Assembly (NCBI GenBank): GCA_963920575.1
Contig: OY986973.1
Location: 22,425,851 to 22,489,850 of the forward strand
Origin: Narthecium ossifragum
Taxonomy: Eukaryota > Streptophyta > Magnoliopsida > Dioscoreales > Nartheciaceae
Length of the DNA stretch: 64,000 nucleotides
Direction of reading: 5' to 3'
The translations under genes were made by a program, and so were the position numbers. Shown piece by piece: positions 59,890-64,000 of the stretch. How positions within the stretch are numbered: position 1 is the stretch's first letter; each line of letters begins with the position of its first letter. The notes under the pieces are model-generated. The model worked only from the letters and a program-made list of their open reading frames with translations, was not told the DNA's origin and searched no databases.

Positions 59890-61640
59890 AGAAAACAAAC
59901 TTGTGAAGTCCAGTTAGAATCATGTAGTGCTTCTTCATTCTATTCGCGGACAAAATAAAAATGTCAAATTTACCTTTTCATTTCAATTCATGCTTTCTAT
60001 CAATTCTACCTTTTCTGACTTGCAGCTAATAAATGAATCAGGGGGCCAACCGGTGCAAGATGATGCTTAAAACATCTAATGGCTCAGATCCATCCTTTCC
60101 TACATTATTACCGAATCGGTTGGCCCCCCATCTGGTAATTAACACTCATTTGCTCCAATTTCCAATCCCTGATGGGGATTGGAACTCCAATCTCTGATGG
60201 GGATTGGAAACAGCCATGTCTGAAGAATTGAAAAAAATCATCCTCAGCCATCTATTAGGTTCTATCTGATTCCATTTGCAAGATTCTCGACAGGAAGAAA
60301 TACAGTTATACATAAGAAAAGCCGAACAAAGGCAATAACGTATATCCTGACATGCTATTCTACAGAAAGGCACATGACATGACCTAATAGTCTTCGCTGT
60401 GAAATAGTTCGGAGTTATCGAAAGTAGCAGCACATTTGTTCAACACTAAGAATAATTTCTGAAAGTTTTTGTCTCCATACCCATCCAAATGGTGATAAAG
60501 TAACCTCTCTCTATCAGAAAGCAACATGGAGTTAAAAAACTTTGATAACTAGTCAATCTGAGATCAATTAAGCAGAATACTGGATCCTACTATCAAAATG
60601 CAGCGATGTCAAATTGTCAAGTGAATTCACTCCTAAAATTTTGAAACGGTCAAAAGCTCCTGGACTCTACTTAAAAACAACTACTAAACCGCAAATTAAC
60701 TTTTCTACAAATGTTCCTAAGTGTTTAAACATGGAATAACAGCTGAAAAATCAAATTCCATCAAGAGACTTGCCTATTGCTGGTCCACTCATGGCAGGTG
60801 ATGCAAGCAAACATGCCCAACGCTCTTTGCCAAAGTAGCTTGCTTGCAAGTAGATAAAATCCAGCAGCCTATGTTTGCCCTAAGACACTATTCTCTTACA
60901 ATAAGTTAATAAGAAGGCTGAGTACAAACAGATGTGCTGTGATGGCAAAGTCTGACACCTTTTGCTCGCTTCAGTTATGTGGTTTAGAATCTATATCTCA
61001 GTATTGACATCCATTTCTGAATACCTACAAATCATAAACAAAAGGAATTAATTGTAAATGAACAATTTTGATATGTTCATATCTCGCTTCATCTTTACCA
61101 AGAGCATCCAGCAGTAAAACGTCCACAAAACCAAGTGTGATATGAACACAGACAATAACTGATGTCATCAACCTACACAAACATAACACATTAAGTGGGG
61201 ACCTCCTATAAGATGTGTGAAGGTTGATGATGTGATACTGTCTTTGTTTGGACAACCAAGCCATTTCGACCACAGCTAGTATTGCAGTTGGAGGTTTCTA
61301 AGATTTAGAGGCAGACTAGAAAACAAAAAGATAAAGAAAACCTGGAAAATGATGTAAGAAGAAGAAATACTGCATGGAATATGAGATAGCTAAATTTTTC
61401 CAAATCCATATTCACGGCTTCCTTTGTTTATTGCTCCATAAAACCCTTCTAAACATGTACTTTAACTGTTATCACTTAAAACGCATTCAAGATCATGGAA
61501 TATTGTATTATATCTTGTTTTTTTACATTATAAACCTTGGACCCTATGCAGCTAGCAGACATGTTCAAAATAATTAACGAGCTTGATGCTGAGCGATCTT
61601 CAATCATAATAAATACCTGAATACAGTGTATAAGGATATA
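59890..61640. other. intergenic, downstream of the maturase gene
   Basis: No gene seen. 60041-60129 is a tiny inverted-end segment (GGGGGCCAACCG...CGGTTGGCCCCC) that may be a MITE. 60160-60212 holds two copies of the hairpin-forming word CCAATC-(C/T)-CTGATGGGGATTGG. Confidence 0.5.
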
Positions 61641-64000
61641 TCATCGGTTCAAAGCACCAAACTCAATTGACTGAAGTGATATATGACCCAGATACAAGTC
61701 CTTGACGTGTTGGTTGCACAAGCCAATCCGCCTTCCATGCAAGCTACTATGGATTGCTGTTGAAAATCCCGTTTTCCATCCTGGGAATCTTTGTCTTTCC
61801 TTCACATGAAGGGTGTACATACTTGGAGATGCCACACAGCAACCCATCACAAAGCAGTTAAACTTACGGGCGGGGACTTTAATCCTTGACAAACATAGCA
61901 GACAGAGCCCACTGTAAGAAATGCCATACATCAAAGACTCATCACATTCAGCAGAAGACGAGGAAGATGCCATTGCTGTTGTTTCAGTCTCCAAGTCTTC
62001 TGCTGATGGAATACCATTGAGCTCCAAATCAAACTTTTTCTCTATCAAGATTTCGTGCATCCGATGCTTTGCTGCTAGAGTCCGAATGCATGATTTCCTG
62101 ACACATTCGACTGCCATTACCTTAATATCCCGGATATTGTCTAGCTCAGAGTACCAATTTAGCCACCGATGGACTAGCCCCGCAAACCAACTCATAATTA
62201 GAATATCATCCTGTAAAATGAGGGTGGAAACATGCCTAGAGAAGCCCCCACTAGTGATTAGGCCATATCGATGGAGGCTTTTCTTTATAAACCTGATGGG
62301 TGCCTCCATCTTAGTGATAGTTTCTACGGAAGAGCTGGATCCTGTGCAGCTGTTGGAAGAAGGGAGCAATGCAAGAGTTGCAGATGTCTCTGATGAGACA
62401 TATTCCTTAGCCTTTTTCTGAAAATCATGGAATGCTTCCCTCAAATCCTTAGGCAGTGTTGGCTCAGCAATGTAGTTGGATAGGAGAACCTCTTCATTTT
62501 GTTGAACCTTAGCGTTCATATCTTGCATCCAAATCTTTAGTAAGGACTTAAACCAGTGATCTGTTTTCATGCCATCTTTACGGAACTGTGCAATATGATC
62601 CAGCATTGGGCTGCTGAGATTAAGTTTCTTAATCTCTGACTCTTTTATTCTCTTCAATCCATGGGCCAGCCATTTTTTGCCTATTCTAAGTGTCCATGCA
62701 TCCCAAATTTCTTGCTTTTGAGCAGCAAATAAACCAATCTTGTCCTTCAACTTGTGCACTGCTCTTAATGTTACACTTTCTTTGGCGGATGTGCGAATGA
62801 CAGTGCCAACGAACTGCAATCCACGAGGGTTATTGTTCGCTTCTGATACATCCATCATGTCTTCTATGTCCAGATATAAGGAACTCTTCACATAATTGGT
62901 GATGTCCTCTTTCACACTGAGAGCAATATCCTTGGAACCTGAGATAGAGATAAATATTTCATCCATGTAGCGACAAACATAGAGTCTCACATCTCCAGAA
63001 GCATTCAGATGCTCAATGTAATCATCAAACCCATTCATCTGCCTTCGGACCCAACTGCGAAGCTTAGAGCACTGACGGTCTTTACAGGCACCAGAATTGG
63101 ATCCAATGCCTTCATACCTCATGCATATCCTGAAAATTTCACTGTCCAGTGCATCAAGATATATGTTCATAAGAACAGGTGAGAGAACTCCTTCCTGAGG
63201 AAGGCCCTGACCTTTTGGGAACCCCCCAAATCTAAAATTAAGAACACGGGCATCAAACATACGTTGGATAAATGAAGACAGCAATGCATCTTCAATCTTC
63301 TCCTCCATGAATGAGATCAGTTTGCATATAACATTACTGTCAGCCTCTTTATCCACATTCATTGTGAACCACCAATAGGGCTTACCAATCCCTTTGGAGA
63401 TGTACCTCAAAGCTGACTGATGACTCCTCCCACTTCTACAACCATGAGAAATCTTGGAGAAGTGTGGCCTATAGACCACCTCGAGTACCACTCTAATGGC
63501 TTCTTGAACAACCCTCAGCTTCAGTCTAGGAAGGACCAGGCACTCTTTCTTTCCGCTCCTAGCGGATATTGACACAGTATTTCCACCAACATCAAAATCC
63601 CCGGTCTCTAGCTGCTTGGCCAGTGTATTGAAACATAAATCATCTCTGCTTGATGATGCCAATTCAACATTAGAGTTTAGCCGAATGATATCATATGCAT
63701 CCTGGAGAGTCTCGACATTAGCAACGACCCTATACATGAGATCACTAAACTTTCCATCTCGGTATTGTGCCTTCACCCTCTTCTTGATACGCAGTTCCAT
63801 CAATCTCTTGAGCTCCATCCGAGACCGGTCTTTTTGCCTAGCAGAGGTGGTGAAATCATCAGGAAGACATGCTAAGCTCTTGGCCAATGACAGAGCACCT
63901 GAACCTTTTCTGTCACCTCCACCGACGTCCTTGCTATAACCTTCTGCATCTTCGAGATTGCAAAACAAGGAATCCTCAGGAAGAAAAGGTAAGCTTTTCA
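61641..64000 (-). CDS. nuclear-encoded group II intron maturase, nMAT3/nMAT4 type (5' end missing)
   Basis: At least 785 codons, open to the right edge; the N-terminus with its organelle targeting peptide lies outside. The order is RT-0 region (SRMELKRLMELRIKKRVKAQ), reverse-transcriptase fingers and palm (GKPYWWFTMNVDKEAD, GQGLPQEGVLSPVLMNIYLD), then maturase domain X (DDILIMSWFAGLVHRWLNWY, CIRTLAAKHRM). The end has a Cys/His-rich endonuclease-like segment (CLLCLSRIKVPARKFNC ... RRIGLCNQHVKDLYLGH). The RT active-site motif is YMDE instead of YADD, so reverse transcription is unlikely; splicing function is expected. Such proteins help splice mitochondrial (nad) introns. The endonuclease-like C-terminus separates it from nMAT1/nMAT2; I cannot decide between nMAT3 and nMAT4. 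Confidence 0.9.
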   Translation of the reverse strand, partial: KSLPFLPEDSLFCNLEDAEGYSKDVGGGDRKGSGALSLAKSLACLPDDFTTSARQKDRSRMELKRLMELRIKKRVKAQYRDGKFSDLMYRVVANVETLQDAYDIIRLNSNVELASSSRDDLCFNTLAKQLETGDFDVGGNTVSISARSGKKECLVLPRLKLRVVQEAIRVVLEVVYRPHFSKISHGCRSGRSHQSALRYISKGIGKPYWWFTMNVDKEADSNVICKLISFMEEKIEDALLSSFIQRMFDARVLNFRFGGFPKGQGLPQEGVLSPVLMNIYLDALDSEIFRICMRYEGIGSNSGACKDRQCSKLRSWVRRQMNGFDDYIEHLNASGDVRLYVCRYMDEIFISISGSKDIALSVKEDITNYVKSSLYLDIEDMMDVSEANNNPRGLQFVGTVIRTSAKESVTLRAVHKLKDKIGLFAAQKQEIWDAWTLRIGKKWLAHGLKRIKESEIKKLNLSSPMLDHIAQFRKDGMKTDHWFKSLLKIWMQDMNAKVQQNEEVLLSNYIAEPTLPKDLREAFHDFQKKAKEYVSSETSATLALLPSSNSCTGSSSSVETITKMEAPIRFIKKSLHRYGLITSGGFSRHVSTLILQDDILIMSWFAGLVHRWLNWYSELDNIRDIKVMAVECVRKSCIRTLAAKHRMHEILIEKKFDLELNGIPSAEDLETETTAMASSSSSAECDESLMYGISYSGLCLLCLSRIKVPARKFNCFVMGCCVASPSMYTLHVKERQRFPGWKTGFSTAIHSSLHGRRIGLCNQHVKDLYLGHISLQSIEFGALNR

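Larger units (their letters stand above)
57899..61150. repeat. segmental duplication, unit 3 (partial)
   Basis: This unit starts inside the Pro/Gly-rich gene, continues through its promoter, the (TA)n tract, the 58.56-59.7 kb intergenic block and the small membrane protein frame, and fades near 61150 (AGCATCCAGCAGTAAAA). It corresponds to about 31890-33990 of unit 1. It is separated from unit 2 by 19 kb. Confidence 0.75.

Overview
This is nuclear DNA of a flowering plant. Every recognisable host gene is a plant gene with spliceosomal introns: BIG, MPB2C, GEK1, CHMP1 and a nuclear group II intron maturase. The rest is plant transposon debris. GC-rich first exons (BIG, GEK1) next to AT-rich introns, and the style of the repeats, suggest a monocot outside the grasses; that is an inference and weak.

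Layout. 1-11.3 kb holds the 5' half of the giant E3 ligase-like gene BIG on the minus strand, running off the left edge; six exons join in frame to about 2,460 codons. 11.7-16.5 kb is a 4.8-kb hAT transposon inserted between BIG and the divergently transcribed MPB2C gene (16.6-20.0 kb, plus). 21.2-26.1 kb is GEK1, a D-aminoacyl-tRNA deacylase, on the minus strand; a 200-base assembly gap hides one exon edge and a small transposon sits in one intron. 27.4-37.3 kb is a minus-strand cluster of related Pro/Gly-rich genes and broken copies inside a tandem duplication; a third partial unit lies at 57.9-61.1 kb. 37.5-42.9 kb is a nest of mobile elements: a long-TIR element, a 2.4-kb solo LTR with a perfect 5-bp target duplication, a fold-back element with a 9-bp duplication, and a hAT remnant. 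46.9-47.5 kb is the ESCRT-III gene CHMP1. A second hAT copy follows (47.8-49.9 kb), whose middle has been replaced by foreign sequence including a piece of a fasciclin-like arabinogalactan protein gene. 50.2-55.9 kb is a Mutator-like element that has lost the DDE core of its transposase but keeps an intact spliceable plant-mobile-domain reading frame. 56.9-57.6 kb is a Ty1/copia fragment. 61.6-64.0 kb is the 3' part of a nuclear maturase gene of nMAT3/nMAT4 type, running off the right edge.

The host genes do unrelated housekeeping work (auxin transport and N-degron recognition, microtubule-linked movement-protein binding, tRNA proofreading, endosomal sorting, organelle intron splicing). The novelty lies in the accessory DNA: the gene-capturing hAT, the transposase-less MULE with its plant mobile domain and scrambled filler DNA, and the unnamed Pro/Gly-rich family with its duplication block. 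No RNA gene, CRISPR array or replication origin was recognised.
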